Under the pieces are notes generated by a model. That model was not told the DNA's origin and did no database searches. It saw only the letters and a program-made list of their open reading frames with translations. Below, in pieces: positions 8,064 to 16,612 of a DNA stretch of 19,959 nucleotides (positions are counted from its first letter, which is position 1; every line of letters begins with the position of its first letter). Source of the stretch: SICB01 sp037132395 (lineage in GTDB: Bacteria > Patescibacteriota > Saccharimonadia > CAILAD01 > BJGX01); assembly GCA_037132395.1 (NCBI GenBank), contig JBAXPC010000008.1:1-19959 (forward strand), written 5' to 3'. A program made the position numbers and the translations under genes.

Positions 8064-10502
8064 CTAGCCGGCTAAGTTTTTGGCAATCTCGGCCTGCACT
8101 TCGGCTTTAGGCTTGGCGAATTGTGAACGACTGAGGGCTTTCATAGCTTCTAGCTGCTCAGGCCTAGGCTTACCGAGCGGTGGCATTATTTCTTTCATCG
8201 AAAATGGTACTGTTGGTACGCCCTTGGAAATAATCTTGGTGGCGGCATAGTGGTTCGGTATACTCACCAAATCGGGAGCATCAAAGGCCGGAGCAAATTG
8301 CTTTACCAAAAACTCAGCATCGTCTGGACCAACTCTAAAACCAATCATCGAACCTACATTACCAAATACCGAGTCTCTGACCTTCTCATCGAGCTGCGAT
8401 ATAAACTGGTTTGCCATAAACAAACTGAGTCGGTATTTGCGAGCTTCTGACAAAATAGTTGCGATAGAGTCGGTCGAATAATTCTGAAACTCATCGATAT
8501 AAACACTATAGTCTCGACGCTCACTTTCGGGTGTATCGGCTCGGCTCATAGCGGCCATCTGGAACTTGATAATAAACATTATGCCCAGTAGTTGCGAGTT
8601 GATATCGCCGAGTAGACCTTTAGATAAATTAACAAACAAAATCTTGCCGTCGTCCATGATTTCGCGCAAATCAAAGGCTGATTTTTTTTGACCTACGATG
8701 TTACGCATAATTTCGTTGTTGGCGAATGCCCCAAACTTTGATACAAACCAGCCCAACATTTCCGATTTTGAATGTTGGTCGGTCTGGGCCATTTCGCCTG
8801 TCCAGAATTCCTGAATAACAGGGTCGGTGACATGTTTGAACTTTTTCTTGAGGTATTCGTCGTCGGTGAAGACTTTTGGAACTTCAATAAAAGTTCCACC
8901 ATTAGGATCGGCCATAACAGTTAGGGCGGCATTTCTGAACCAAGCTTCGAACCGCGGGCCCATAAAGCCCTGATTGTTCGGGTCGTATATTTTATAAAGC
9001 ATCGATATTGCTTCTTGCACCAGGAAGTCCTTTTGCTCTGGATGAGCAGGATCAAACTCCATAATATTCCAGCCCATCGGAAACTCTGTATCGCCAGGGT
9101 TAAAATAAATAACATCTTTGGCTCGTTCGGGTGGTACCATCGCCATTAGCTCTTCTGCCGTATCGCCGTGTGGGTCAATAAAAGCCACACCTTTGCCAGC
9201 GTACATATCTTGCACGATACAGTTGCGCAAAAAAAGCGACTTTCCTGTGCCGGTCTGTCCAATAGCGTAAAAATGGCGGCGGCGGTCTTCGTCTGAGAGT
9301 CGAATAATTTCTTCGTGGCCCTGATATATATTGGTGCCTAGTATCATTCCTTCTTCGCTCATTCCGGCCGGTGCTGCGACTTCTTTCATACCCTTGCGCT
9401 CAACTTGCGCCGTCATTTCGGCGTTCTCACTCGGCAAGTGAAAAACAGTAGCTAGCTCGACCGAATTAAGCACTGTTCTGTTTTTGTTGACGGGGAAGTA
9501 CCTAAATACGAAGTCGGTTGTGAGTTGTGCGACATCAGTAGCTTTTTTATACTCGAACGCATTAGAGTTGGTCAGAGTAAGCTGGGCAAAACCGAGCTTA
9601 ATGCTATCGATGATACCGCTTGCTGTCACAATATCATCAGAGCTGGCCACAACTCTAATTAGCGTTTCGAATGCTGGGTATTTTGACTTCTCTTCTAATA
9701 ACTCGATTTCTTTTTGTTCCAACATATTGGGCTGCTTGTCGCTTTTGGTCTTGTCTCCTTCAGAATTACTACCTTTAAATGGGGCCTTAGCAACATCCCC
9801 TGCTATGCTCATTATCTTTTCGCTGCCTTCTTTTTTATCGGGGTTCAAAATTTGTTTTGCGAGACTTCTAGATTTTTTTGCCCACTTGGAGCTTGCTGGT
9901 CGTATCAAAACCTGGATAGCCGCACCATCTCCTTTACTTAGGTTGGATAAGCCAGATAACATTCCAGCCAAGGAGTCCTGCTCGCTCATCTGGTAGTTTT
10001 GGATAGGATAGTAGCTAGATTTTTTGAGCTCAAATTCTCCACCCGTTACACCGTTGATTTTTGATTCTTTCGAGAAAAAATTAATATCTTCTTTTTGCTC
10101 AATTTGCACGCCAGGATACCCAGAAGACAAAGCTTTTTTGACTGGCTCCAGCAGACTTGCAGGCACTGCGACATAAAAAAATATCTGCTTGCCGATAGCG
10201 ACTATTTCGAAGCCTACATATCGCTGTCCATAAAGCCGGTATTTTTTTGCTGATATCCCCGATAGCAAACGGTAGACTCCTTCGGCTTTAGAGATATTCT
10301 CCTTGGCTGCTTCTCGGCTATCGCGACCTTCAGTGGGAGTTTCTCGCGGTGGTATCTTGATAAGTAATGGTACGAGCTTGAGGCTGCGCTCGACCGACTT
10401 CGAGCGTCGCGAATTTTTGACAAACAAAAATGCAGCGACTGCTGCGAAGCCCAGCAAAAGCAGAAGTGCCATTAATACCAAGAGCGGCATTATATCGGTC
10501 AT
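8064..10502 (-). CDS. Membrane-anchored VirD4/TraG-like ATPase (type IV secretion coupling-protein family)
   Basis: One N-terminal membrane helix (about 5-28) is followed by a ~350-residue region without motifs I can name. That region includes a charged low-complexity linker (about 207-275). The HerA/VirD4-type ATPase domain starts near 385. Walker A is GQTGTGKS (415-422), a FIDPHGD strand lies at 441-447, and Walker B is VYIDEFQN (667-674) with its acidic pair. In this family the motor moves DNA or protein across the membrane, or processes DNA. I believe CPR genomes commonly encode this architecture with a DUF8128-type N-terminus. No other secretion genes are visible in the window. The start lies 7 bases after the stop of the upstream small gene, so the two form an operon. 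The direct substrate is unknown. Confidence 0.85.
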   Translation of the reverse strand: MTDIMPLLVLMALLLLLGFAAVAAFLFVKNSRRSKSVERSLKLVPLLIKIPPRETPTEGRDSREAAKENISKAEGVYRLLSGISAKKYRLYGQRYVGFEIVAIGKQIFFYVAVPASLLEPVKKALSSGYPGVQIEQKEDINFFSKESKINGVTGGEFELKKSSYYPIQNYQMSEQDSLAGMLSGLSNLSKGDGAAIQVLIRPASSKWAKKSRSLAKQILNPDKKEGSEKIMSIAGDVAKAPFKGSNSEGDKTKSDKQPNMLEQKEIELLEEKSKYPAFETLIRVVASSDDIVTASGIIDSIKLGFAQLTLTNSNAFEYKKATDVAQLTTDFVFRYFPVNKNRTVLNSVELATVFHLPSENAEMTAQVERKGMKEVAAPAGMSEEGMILGTNIYQGHEEIIRLSDEDRRRHFYAIGQTGTGKSLFLRNCIVQDMYAGKGVAFIDPHGDTAEELMAMVPPERAKDVIYFNPGDTEFPMGWNIMEFDPAHPEQKDFLVQEAISMLYKIYDPNNQGFMGPRFEAWFRNAALTVMADPNGGTFIEVPKVFTDDEYLKKKFKHVTDPVIQEFWTGEMAQTDQHSKSEMLGWFVSKFGAFANNEIMRNIVGQKKSAFDLREIMDDGKILFVNLSKGLLGDINSQLLGIMFIIKFQMAAMSRADTPESERRDYSVYIDEFQNYSTDSIATILSEARKYRLSLFMANQFISQLDEKVRDSVFGNVGSMIGFRVGPDDAEFLVKQFAPAFDAPDLVSIPNHYAATKIISKGVPTVPFSMKEIMPPLGKPRPEQLEAMKALSRSQFAKPKAEVQAEIAKNLAG

Positions 10503-10509
10503 TCTAGGG

Positions 10510-10908
10510 CTACTCTATTTCCAAGTTAAATCTTTTTTTAAGATAAGCTCTACTGAGACTATGCTGAGCTTCGTCTTTGGAAAAGGGGTCTAAGCTGGTC
10601 TTGGCGACAATCTCGTCGGCTTTTTGGATCCATTCTTTTTCGATTGGACCAGAGTCTTCAGCAGGTAGCTTGGCTATTTCAGATTCATAATGGCTGGGGG
10701 GCTTATTATCGTCATCGGTGGCCTTAGTACTGGTACTAGTAGCGGTGGCGGGTAATCCTACAGTAGGAATGGGCAGTATGCTACTAGTGACAGAGGGCTG
10801 GGCCTCGGCTGATGATGAGATCTGCTGATTTGGATTTTGCTCAATAGCCAACTCACCTGCTGCAGGAGCAGATTCAACAGAACCAGTTTTTATGTCATCT
10901 GGCTTCAT
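10510..10908 (-). CDS. Small acidic, mostly disordered protein paired with the VirD4-like ATPase
   Basis: The protein has 132 residues. The first ~75 are rich in Ser, Thr, Ala, Pro and Gln and probably disordered, with no membrane helix. The C-terminal ~55 residues look folded and helical (SEIAKLPAEDSGPIEKEW, then KADEIV and a YLKKRFNLEIE end). I recall similar C-terminal segments in CPR hypothetical proteins, but cannot name a family. It lies 7 bases upstream of the ATPase gene and is probably co-expressed as a partner, adaptor or substrate; that role is inference. An extended -10 promoter lies 7 bases before the ATG and no Shine-Dalgarno site is seen, so the mRNA may be leaderless. Confidence 0.7.
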   Translation of the reverse strand: MKPDDIKTGSVESAPAAGELAIEQNPNQQISSSAEAQPSVTSSILPIPTVGLPATATSTSTKATDDDNKPPSHYESEIAKLPAEDSGPIEKEWIQKADEIVAKTSLDPFSKDEAQHSLSRAYLKKRFNLEIE

Positions 10909-10909
10909 A

Positions 10910-10923
10910 GTTATAATTATAAC
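10910..10923. promoter_or_regulatory. 14-base perfect palindrome overlapping a -10 box
   Basis: GTTATAATTATAAC is a perfect inverted repeat directly before the ATG at 10908. It contains TATAAT on both strands. It could be an operator, or simply the result of a symmetrical -10 box. Confidence 0.5.
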
Positions 10924-10924
10924 A
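10916..10924 (-). promoter_or_regulatory. Extended -10 promoter of the small protein/ATPase operon
   Basis: On the minus strand, TGTTATAAT is a perfect extended -10 element (TGn plus TATAAT). Its end lies 7 bases before the ATG, so transcription would begin at or next to the start codon. No good -35 box is present. Confidence 0.55.
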
Positions 10925-10978
10925 GTTATGCTTGTTAGTAACTAGCCAAACCCAAGTTTTTTGCCAAGGCATTAGAAG

Positions 10979-12448
10979 CTAATTATGAACCCAAACTGGA
11001 GTGCCGATGCTAGACCAGCCAAACAAAAATGCGGCTGAGCTCTTGGGCATATTTACGCAACCGTGACTACCTCCGTAGTAGTAATCTTGTCCTCCGAAAG
11101 CGCTACGCCAATCGGCATCGTGGAGGCCAAAGCCAGCGTAAAATGGCATCCAGTAGTCTACATAGACATTGTAGTTGTAGCCATATGGACGCCCGTTTAG
11201 GTAGCGAGCGGTTTCTTTGGCGTAAATACTAAATAGCCCTGTCACCGTCGGGAAGCCTGCGCCTGTAGCCCCACTAGTGATTGGGGTCGAGAATATCACC
11301 TGATTGTCTTGGTAGGCCCAGAGGTGCTGACTAGATAGATTAACCTCAATATAGCGGCCATACTCTAGGCTAACCGAGCTATTGGTTTCCGTCTTAAAGG
11401 CAATTGGTTGGGTTTGTAAATTTATTGAGATGCTTTTGGATGCTATGGCAGACACAATTTCATCGGTCGCGGCATCTTGTAGTATTGCGATCCCATTTTG
11501 GCCCTCTTGCTCAACAGAACTAACGCCGTTGCGGACATTAACCTTTTTATTCTTGGGTGCTACATTAACCTGGTTGGCAACTGCCTGCAGGTAGCCCAAA
11601 ATCTGTTCGCGAGATACATATACGCCCAGAGTAACCGTACCATCAGTATTGGCAGTATGGCGAAATTCTAACCAATGGCCCATAGTGGCTCGGTCAGCTA
11701 TAAACTGCCTGCCACCATAATTTAAGACTGCCGAATGCGAAAGTATGCTGTTGGCTTCTAGCTTAGCTTTTTCGGTATCGGTTGCCACAAATTGAGCTTT
11801 TACTGGTACAGGTGATAGTTTTAGGTTTTTATCCTTGCCATCGGCGATCGAACTTCGGATGGTGCTATCGAGGAGTTTTTGGTCGACCCTAAAACCATCC
11901 TTGTCTGGTACTACTGTTAGCTGTCCCTCGACTACTGCCAGAGTAGCGTTAACAGGGTCGATTCCAACGGCAGATATAACCTTGGAGGTGAATTTTTTGA
12001 GCTCTTCGCGGTTGATGCTGTAAGAATAGCCCATTTGACCATGCTTACTGGCATCGAAAAACCCCATAATAGGCAGCGGGCTTGTATGACCGACGCTATA
12101 AGCCAACTTTAGGGTTTCATCTAGCTCGTACTGTGCGCCAAGATCGCTACTGGTTGCCAAAAATGTCTGATTTCCCACCTCTACCGTAAAATGCCTCTGG
12201 CGGCGCATCTCCATAAGCATTTGTCGGGCCTGCTCTTGAGTTTTGAAGCTGAGGTCCTTGCCAGCCACCGAGACGCCCGGGAACATCACCCCAACGGTCA
12301 GGGCACTAACTAATAGATTGGAAAACACAAAGGCAATCGTAATACCTAAAAAGACAAACCAAACACGAGATTTCAGCGCCGGTTTCTGACCAGTTTTAGA
12401 CAACCTCTTGGGTAAACTTAAAAAATGCGAATGAGATTTATTGCCCAT
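10979..12448 (-). CDS. L,D-transpeptidase (YkuD family) with membrane anchor and YoaR-like domains
   Basis: The enzyme forms 3-3 crosslinks in peptidoglycan or attaches proteins to it. A basic cytoplasmic N-terminus (1-28) is followed by one membrane helix (about 29-52). Two repeats of a putative peptidoglycan-binding domain (PG_binding_4/YoaR type) lie at about 65-215 and 220-345. The C-terminal YkuD domain (about 365-489) carries the conserved His443 in GLHDADW and the catalytic SHGCVNM with His462 and Cys464. The domain order is that of many Gram-positive and CPR transpeptidases and places the active site outside the cell. A perfect TATAAT ends 9 bases before the ATG and no Shine-Dalgarno site is seen. 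The gene has its own promoter 35 bases after pheT. Confidence 0.93.
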   Translation of the reverse strand: MGNKSHSHFLSLPKRLSKTGQKPALKSRVWFVFLGITIAFVFSNLLVSALTVGVMFPGVSVAGKDLSFKTQEQARQMLMEMRRQRHFTVEVGNQTFLATSSDLGAQYELDETLKLAYSVGHTSPLPIMGFFDASKHGQMGYSYSINREELKKFTSKVISAVGIDPVNATLAVVEGQLTVVPDKDGFRVDQKLLDSTIRSSIADGKDKNLKLSPVPVKAQFVATDTEKAKLEANSILSHSAVLNYGGRQFIADRATMGHWLEFRHTANTDGTVTLGVYVSREQILGYLQAVANQVNVAPKNKKVNVRNGVSSVEQEGQNGIAILQDAATDEIVSAIASKSISINLQTQPIAFKTETNSSVSLEYGRYIEVNLSSQHLWAYQDNQVIFSTPITSGATGAGFPTVTGLFSIYAKETARYLNGRPYGYNYNVYVDYWMPFYAGFGLHDADWRSAFGGQDYYYGGSHGCVNMPKSSAAFLFGWSSIGTPVWVHN

Positions 12449-12457
12449 ATGCTTATT

Positions 12458-12463
12458 ATTATA
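12458..12463 (-). promoter_or_regulatory. -10 box of the L,D-transpeptidase gene
   Basis: A perfect TATAAT on the minus strand lies in the 35-base gap between pheT and the transpeptidase start. The candidate -35 (TAGCCA, 17 bases further up, inside pheT) is poor. Transcription would start about 2 bases before the ATG. Confidence 0.55.
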
Positions 12464-12483
12464 GCGAGATTACCGTCTATTGG

Positions 12484-15141
12484 CTATAATACTTTTGCTT
12501 TTAGTTTGGATGCTATTAGCTTGGTACTTTTTGTTAGTTGTTGTGCTATTTCATCTGAGGTTGGGTTGGGGCCTAGATCTATCCCAATTGTTATTGTGAT
12601 ACGCTTTTTTGAGCTCTTTTTTAGTTCATCATTCCGGAACTCACTCTTGTACTGCACCGAGAAAACCTTATCTTCTAGTATTTTCTTAATGCTCTGGTAT
12701 AACACAGTCTCGTCTAGCTCTACGGTGATGTCTCGGTAAACTATTTGGTAGCTCGGAATGGTTTTTAGATCGGGCTGATTAGCTTTCTCGATAAGCTTTT
12801 CGATATTAATACTCGCGAAAGACAGCTCTTTGGTAATCTCGAACTTTTTCAAAATAGCAGGGAAGAGCTGGCCGAACTCTCCTAACCCAGCCGTTATTGC
12901 TCCAGCACGATTGTGAATATAGATATTATTTATAATCCTAGCAACCTCTAGCTCCTGGCGATACCAACCAAAGATATTATCTATTACTCCTTTTAGCCTA
13001 GCTAGGCTAGACTCATTCCAGATTGTAATGCCGAGCTCCCACTTCTCTGTTGGACCCGATTTTGTCTGCTCATAAACTCTGCTTATCTCAAATATGCCAT
13101 CATATTCGCTACCTTGGTTGGCTTGGGCCGCGCTTAGATGGCTACTAATTAGCCCTGTGCGCAAATAGTCTTGCTCGCTGCTAAGTGGGTTCTCGATTTG
13201 GAGGTGCCTGGATTTGTCCGAGACAACATTGTCTATATCTGACCCAGATACAAAAGAATAAGTCATAACCTCGATCAAACCTAACGCCGCTAGTTTTTCT
13301 CTGAGCTCCATTAGCTGGGGTAGCAACTGATGCTCAACAGAGTTGGTGAGTTGGATTGTCGGCAATGTAGATGGCAAGTTTTCATAGCCCAACCCTTTAG
13401 CAATTTCCTCGAATATATCAGACTCAATGGCTACATCGCTACGCCACCAAGGTACATCGACCGATATGATATGGTTGAAGTTTTCGGTGTAGCGACGCGC
13501 TCCTAGGTAGTGTGGGGATTTGGTGACTCGTGTTATTGGCACAACTGCAGGCTTGTCTGTGTTAGCCAAGCTAAAAACCTTGCCTTTGGATAAGTATATA
13601 CCAATTTGATCTGGTGTGTTTTTGGTTTTGGCTTCTGTATTAGCAGATAAAAACAACATGTCGCCAGGCTTTAGGCTAGCCTCGGGGACCTCCATACCAG
13701 ACTTAAATTGCTCCTTAGGACTTTCTGGTAGCATAATACCAGCCTTGGAATATAAGGCCCTAACTCTATCGGATACATCGCCATCAACACTGTTGGCCTG
13801 TGGTGTGCTGAGTAATTTTAGCTCTTTACTGATCGAAAAATGGCTAGGGCTGAACCCACGCTTGCTCAGTAGAGCAGTGACCTCTTTCTCATCAAGCTTA
13901 ATCCCCAAAAACTTCTCAGCCTTTCTGATACGGACTCCTAATTTGACCACGTTAAGCTGGCTGTAGAGTTGCTGGGTGGGGAAGCCAGTTATCTCGGCTT
14001 GGCAGATATCTTTGAGCAGTCCAATGATACGCTCGGTCGCTATTTTGGCAAGGGAAGTAGGGAGGCCCCTTTCGAACCTAGACGAGGCTTCCGTCCTGAT
14101 GCCGTGTCGCAAAGCAGAACGTCTAACTGTAGTTTTATCAAAATCAGCAACCTCTAGCCATATTTCAGTACTTGATGATTCAGTTTCGGTACTTTTACCA
14201 CCCATTACTCCTGCCAGAGCGATTGGGCCAGAGTTATCCACAATCACCAGGTCCTGGTTGGTGAGTTTGACCTCTTTGTCATCGAGAGAAACGAGTACCT
14301 CATGCGACCCAGCAAGGCGTACTCCAAAATTTCCAGTGACTTTACTGGCATCATAGGCGTGAGAGGGCTGTCCATACTCTAGCATCACAAAGTTAGTAAT
14401 ATCTACCACGGCGTTGATTGATCTTAAGCCAGCCGACTGTAAGTTATCCACAAGCCACCTCGGGCTGACTGAGTCTGGGGCCAACTTGAGCTTTGTCAAA
14501 TAAAAAGCTTGGCAATGCCCGTCTTTATTGACTTTCACGACTTCTCTGTCTTGGTATGTTATTTTATCTATACTGGGCTCAACTAAGCTATTATCAGCTT
14601 GGGTCGCCGCAATCTCGCGGGCTAGACCTATATAAGATAAATAGTCCCAACGGTTCGAAGGTGTCTTAATGTCTATGATATCGCTAATATTTGCTATGTC
14701 GCACAATGACTGTCCTAGGGGTAGGCCAGGGTCTTGCTCTATAATGCCATCGTGATCCTTACCCCAGCCTAGTTCGAGTTCCGAGCAAAGCATTCCGTGA
14801 GATTTTTCACCTCTTATCTCTGCATCGCTTATCTCGTCGCCACTTGGTAATATTGTTCCGGTCTGAGCCAAAGCCACCACCATGCCAGCGCGAATATTAG
14901 GAGCTCCGCAGACTATATCTACTATGCCGTTGCCAGTATCAACCTTAGCGAGTTTTAATCTGTCGGCATTTGGGTGAGGCTTGGTTTCTATCACTTTAGC
15001 TGTAATTATTTTGGGGTCTAGCTTTTTTGCATACAAGATTTCTTCAACTTCAACTTCCGTAGTTTCTAGAGCGGCAACCATTTGTTCGGTATTTAAGCGC
15101 TTTTTAAGATAAGTATTAATAAGGCTAACGCTGATTTTCAT
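12484..15141 (-). CDS. pheT: Phenylalanyl-tRNA synthetase beta subunit with an NlpC/P60-like insertion
   Basis: PheT binds tRNA-Phe and edits mischarged Tyr-tRNA in the alpha2-beta2 enzyme. Visible domains are the tRNA-binding OB fold (about 42-148; KPHPNADRLKLAKVDTG), B3/4 editing (about 205-375; GIRTEASSRFERG), B5 (about 398-590, split), the synthetase-like core (about 600-780) and the C-terminal FDX-ACB domain (about 795-885). At 885 residues it is about 90 longer than usual. The extra block (about 437-556) lies inside B5, between LLSKRGF (424-430) and ISVDVPWWRSDV (559-570). It aligns by eye with the back half of an NlpC/P60 peptidase: DVSDRV for DCSG, LKPGDMLF, QIGIYL for HVGIYL, LGARR. 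It starts directly after the pheS stop (TAGATG). Confidence 0.96.
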   Translation of the reverse strand: MKISVSLINTYLKKRLNTEQMVAALETTEVEVEEILYAKKLDPKIITAKVIETKPHPNADRLKLAKVDTGNGIVDIVCGAPNIRAGMVVALAQTGTILPSGDEISDAEIRGEKSHGMLCSELELGWGKDHDGIIEQDPGLPLGQSLCDIANISDIIDIKTPSNRWDYLSYIGLAREIAATQADNSLVEPSIDKITYQDREVVKVNKDGHCQAFYLTKLKLAPDSVSPRWLVDNLQSAGLRSINAVVDITNFVMLEYGQPSHAYDASKVTGNFGVRLAGSHEVLVSLDDKEVKLTNQDLVIVDNSGPIALAGVMGGKSTETESSSTEIWLEVADFDKTTVRRSALRHGIRTEASSRFERGLPTSLAKIATERIIGLLKDICQAEITGFPTQQLYSQLNVVKLGVRIRKAEKFLGIKLDEKEVTALLSKRGFSPSHFSISKELKLLSTPQANSVDGDVSDRVRALYSKAGIMLPESPKEQFKSGMEVPEASLKPGDMLFLSANTEAKTKNTPDQIGIYLSKGKVFSLANTDKPAVVPITRVTKSPHYLGARRYTENFNHIISVDVPWWRSDVAIESDIFEEIAKGLGYENLPSTLPTIQLTNSVEHQLLPQLMELREKLAALGLIEVMTYSFVSGSDIDNVVSDKSRHLQIENPLSSEQDYLRTGLISSHLSAAQANQGSEYDGIFEISRVYEQTKSGPTEKWELGITIWNESSLARLKGVIDNIFGWYRQELEVARIINNIYIHNRAGAITAGLGEFGQLFPAILKKFEITKELSFASINIEKLIEKANQPDLKTIPSYQIVYRDITVELDETVLYQSIKKILEDKVFSVQYKSEFRNDELKKSSKKRITITIGIDLGPNPTSDEIAQQLTKSTKLIASKLKAKVL
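13474..13833 (-). other. Catalytically dead NlpC/P60-like domain inserted in PheT B5
   Basis: Residues ~437-556 of PheT. Against E. coli MepS (from memory), the order of landmarks is kept: D-x-S for the nucleophile turn (455-457), G-I-x-LP-x-S (468-474), EQ (477-478), LKPGD (490-494), GIYL (514-517) and GARR (547-550). The nucleophile Cys is Val456, the His before GIY is Gln512, and the third catalytic His is replaced by Ser/Leu near 524. It is therefore a pseudo-enzyme, perhaps a binding or spacer module. Confidence 0.7.
14234..14242 (+). other. Perfect DnaA-box 9-mer (within pheT)
   Basis: TTATCCACA on the plus strand. It is explained locally by Val-Asp-Asn codons of pheT, so it may be chance. 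Confidence 0.4.
14444..14452 (+). other. Perfect DnaA-box 9-mer (within pheT)
   Basis: A second TTATCCACA in the same orientation, 210 bases from the first. It again encodes Val-Asp-Asn in pheT. Confidence 0.4.
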
Positions 15142-16134
15142 CTAAAATTGCTCCAGGAATTCAATTTTTGGCCGCCACAATTGCCTTAGGTCGCTAATGT
15201 TGTACTTGATTGCCGCAATGCGCTCAACTCCCCACCCGAAGGCAAATCCAGAGTATTTGTTGGGGTCAATTCCGCCATTAATCAGCACATCTGGGTGCAC
15301 CATCCCTGCTCCGCCCAGCTCTAGCCATTTGCCCTCGTATTTAGCGTCAACCTCTACAGATGGCTCCGTGTAAGGAAAGTAGCTAGCCCTGAATCTAATT
15401 TCGGTACTATCGCCGAGTTGTCTTTTGACAATCTGGAGCAAGGTTCCTTTGAGGTCGGACATGCTTACTCCCTCGCCGACCACTAGCCCCTCTATCTGAT
15501 TAAACGACCATGAGTGAGTAGCATCTTCATTTTCATTACGGAAGACCTTACCTGGGACTATGATTTTGAAGGGGGGCTTATTAGACATCATAAACCTAAC
15601 TTGCATGCCAGAGGTATGCGTTCTTGGCAGAAGCTTCTGTTTGCTATCCTTAATATAAAAAGTATCTTGCATCTCTCGTGCAGGATGGATTTCGGGCATA
15701 TTGAGAGCTTCGAAATTGTACCAGTCGGTCTCTATCTCTGGACTATCAACGATAGCAAAGCCTAGCTCGGTGAATATCTGGAAGGTCTCTTTTAACACCA
15801 ATGTGGCTGGATGCAAATGCCCTACTCGCGAATATAAACTAAGGCTTTGTCCAGGGCTACTAATGTCGAAGGGTGCGTATTGACGATCGGCTTCTCTTTT
15901 ATTTAACCTATCCTCGACATCCAGTAGGGTCTTTGTGACTGAAGCTTTGAGAATGTTCAATTGCTTCCCCAGTAGTGCTCTGTCATTGCCCTGAAGAAGT
16001 GCTAGCTTGGGCATTTCGGATCCAATAAAGCTCTTTTTGCCAAGGTACTTGGACTTTAGTAGCACCAAATCGTTGGCATTCTCTACCTTGGATACATCCT
16101 TTTGAAGTTCGGTTATAATTGTATCGGATTTCAT
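15142..16134 (-). CDS. pheS: Phenylalanyl-tRNA synthetase alpha subunit
   Basis: This is the catalytic subunit, a class II synthetase that activates phenylalanine and charges tRNA-Phe. A coiled-coil tRNA-binding arm occupies about 1-90 (with YLGKKSFI, 30-37). The class II core shows HPAREMQDTFY (150-160), RTHTSGMQVRFM (171-182), motif 2 FRNENEDATHS (198-208) with FNQIEGLVV (211-219), and motif 3 FAFGWGVERIA (297-307). The length of 330 residues is normal. It starts 3 bases after the upstream membrane-protein gene and ends directly at the pheT ATG, so the three genes are one translationally coupled unit. Confidence 0.98.
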   Translation of the reverse strand: MKSDTIITELQKDVSKVENANDLVLLKSKYLGKKSFIGSEMPKLALLQGNDRALLGKQLNILKASVTKTLLDVEDRLNKREADRQYAPFDISSPGQSLSLYSRVGHLHPATLVLKETFQIFTELGFAIVDSPEIETDWYNFEALNMPEIHPAREMQDTFYIKDSKQKLLPRTHTSGMQVRFMMSNKPPFKIIVPGKVFRNENEDATHSWSFNQIEGLVVGEGVSMSDLKGTLLQIVKRQLGDSTEIRFRASYFPYTEPSVEVDAKYEGKWLELGGAGMVHPDVLINGGIDPNKYSGFAFGWGVERIAAIKYNISDLRQLWRPKIEFLEQF

Positions 16135-16137
16135 AGC

Positions 16138-16527
16138 TTATGCATCCTTCTTCCTGGTCCTAAAAAACACCTCTACAACTATAACAATTAGCATAAATAA
16201 CAAAATATCTCTCCAGCTCAAGCTACGCAAACTAGAAAGGGCCAGGAGCCCGACAATACTAAAACCAACTAGCGATCCAAATCGCAAGCTACTCTTGAAA
16301 AGGGCCATCTGATTGTCTTGGCTTTTGAGATTTCTCGTCTTGAATTTGAAAGACACGATAGTTATTAGAGCCGACACCATCACCAAAGCATTGATAAACC
16401 AAAAAGTAACGCCAGCAGGTCCGAGCCTAGTAGGGTTAGTAGTAAAAAGTGATAGCACAAAAAGTACAGCTGTAATGACTAAAACTGCTGATATAGCTAC
16501 CAAATATACTGTTGCGCGCTTCTTCAT
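16138..16527 (-). CDS. Small four-helix membrane protein upstream of pheS
   Basis: About 129 residues with four likely membrane helices (from the MKKRATV start: about 7-27, 39-59, 82-102, 105-122) and a basic C-terminal end (RTRKKDA). There are no catalytic motifs and I do not recognise a family. Two ATGs are possible, at 16539 and 16527. An extended -10 element (TGCGATAAT) ends right next to the first ATG, so only the second could be translated from that promoter; I therefore chose 16527. No Shine-Dalgarno site precedes either. It is the first gene of the unit with pheS and pheT, 3 bases before pheS. A link to tRNA charging is not implied by its sequence. Confidence 0.75.
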   Translation of the reverse strand: MKKRATVYLVAISAVLVITAVLFVLSLFTTNPTRLGPAGVTFWFINALVMVSALITIVSFKFKTRNLKSQDNQMALFKSSLRFGSLVGFSIVGLLALSSLRSLSWRDILLFMLIVIVVEVFFRTRKKDA

Positions 16528-16539
16528 AAGATATAACAT

Positions 16540-16548
16540 ATTATCGCA
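16540..16548 (-). promoter_or_regulatory. Extended -10 promoter of the membrane protein-pheS-pheT operon
   Basis: On the minus strand TGCGATAAT (TGn plus GATAAT) lies 12 bases before the ATG at 16527. A weaker alternative, TTGAAG-17 bases-TACTAT, lies about 20 bases further up. No Phe-rich leader peptide and no T-box element is visible upstream. Confidence 0.4.
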
Positions 16549-16612
16549 CAGCTGGTTTTTATAGTACAGAGCACCATAAAATTCTTCAATAATCGAATAA
16601 AATATTAATTAG

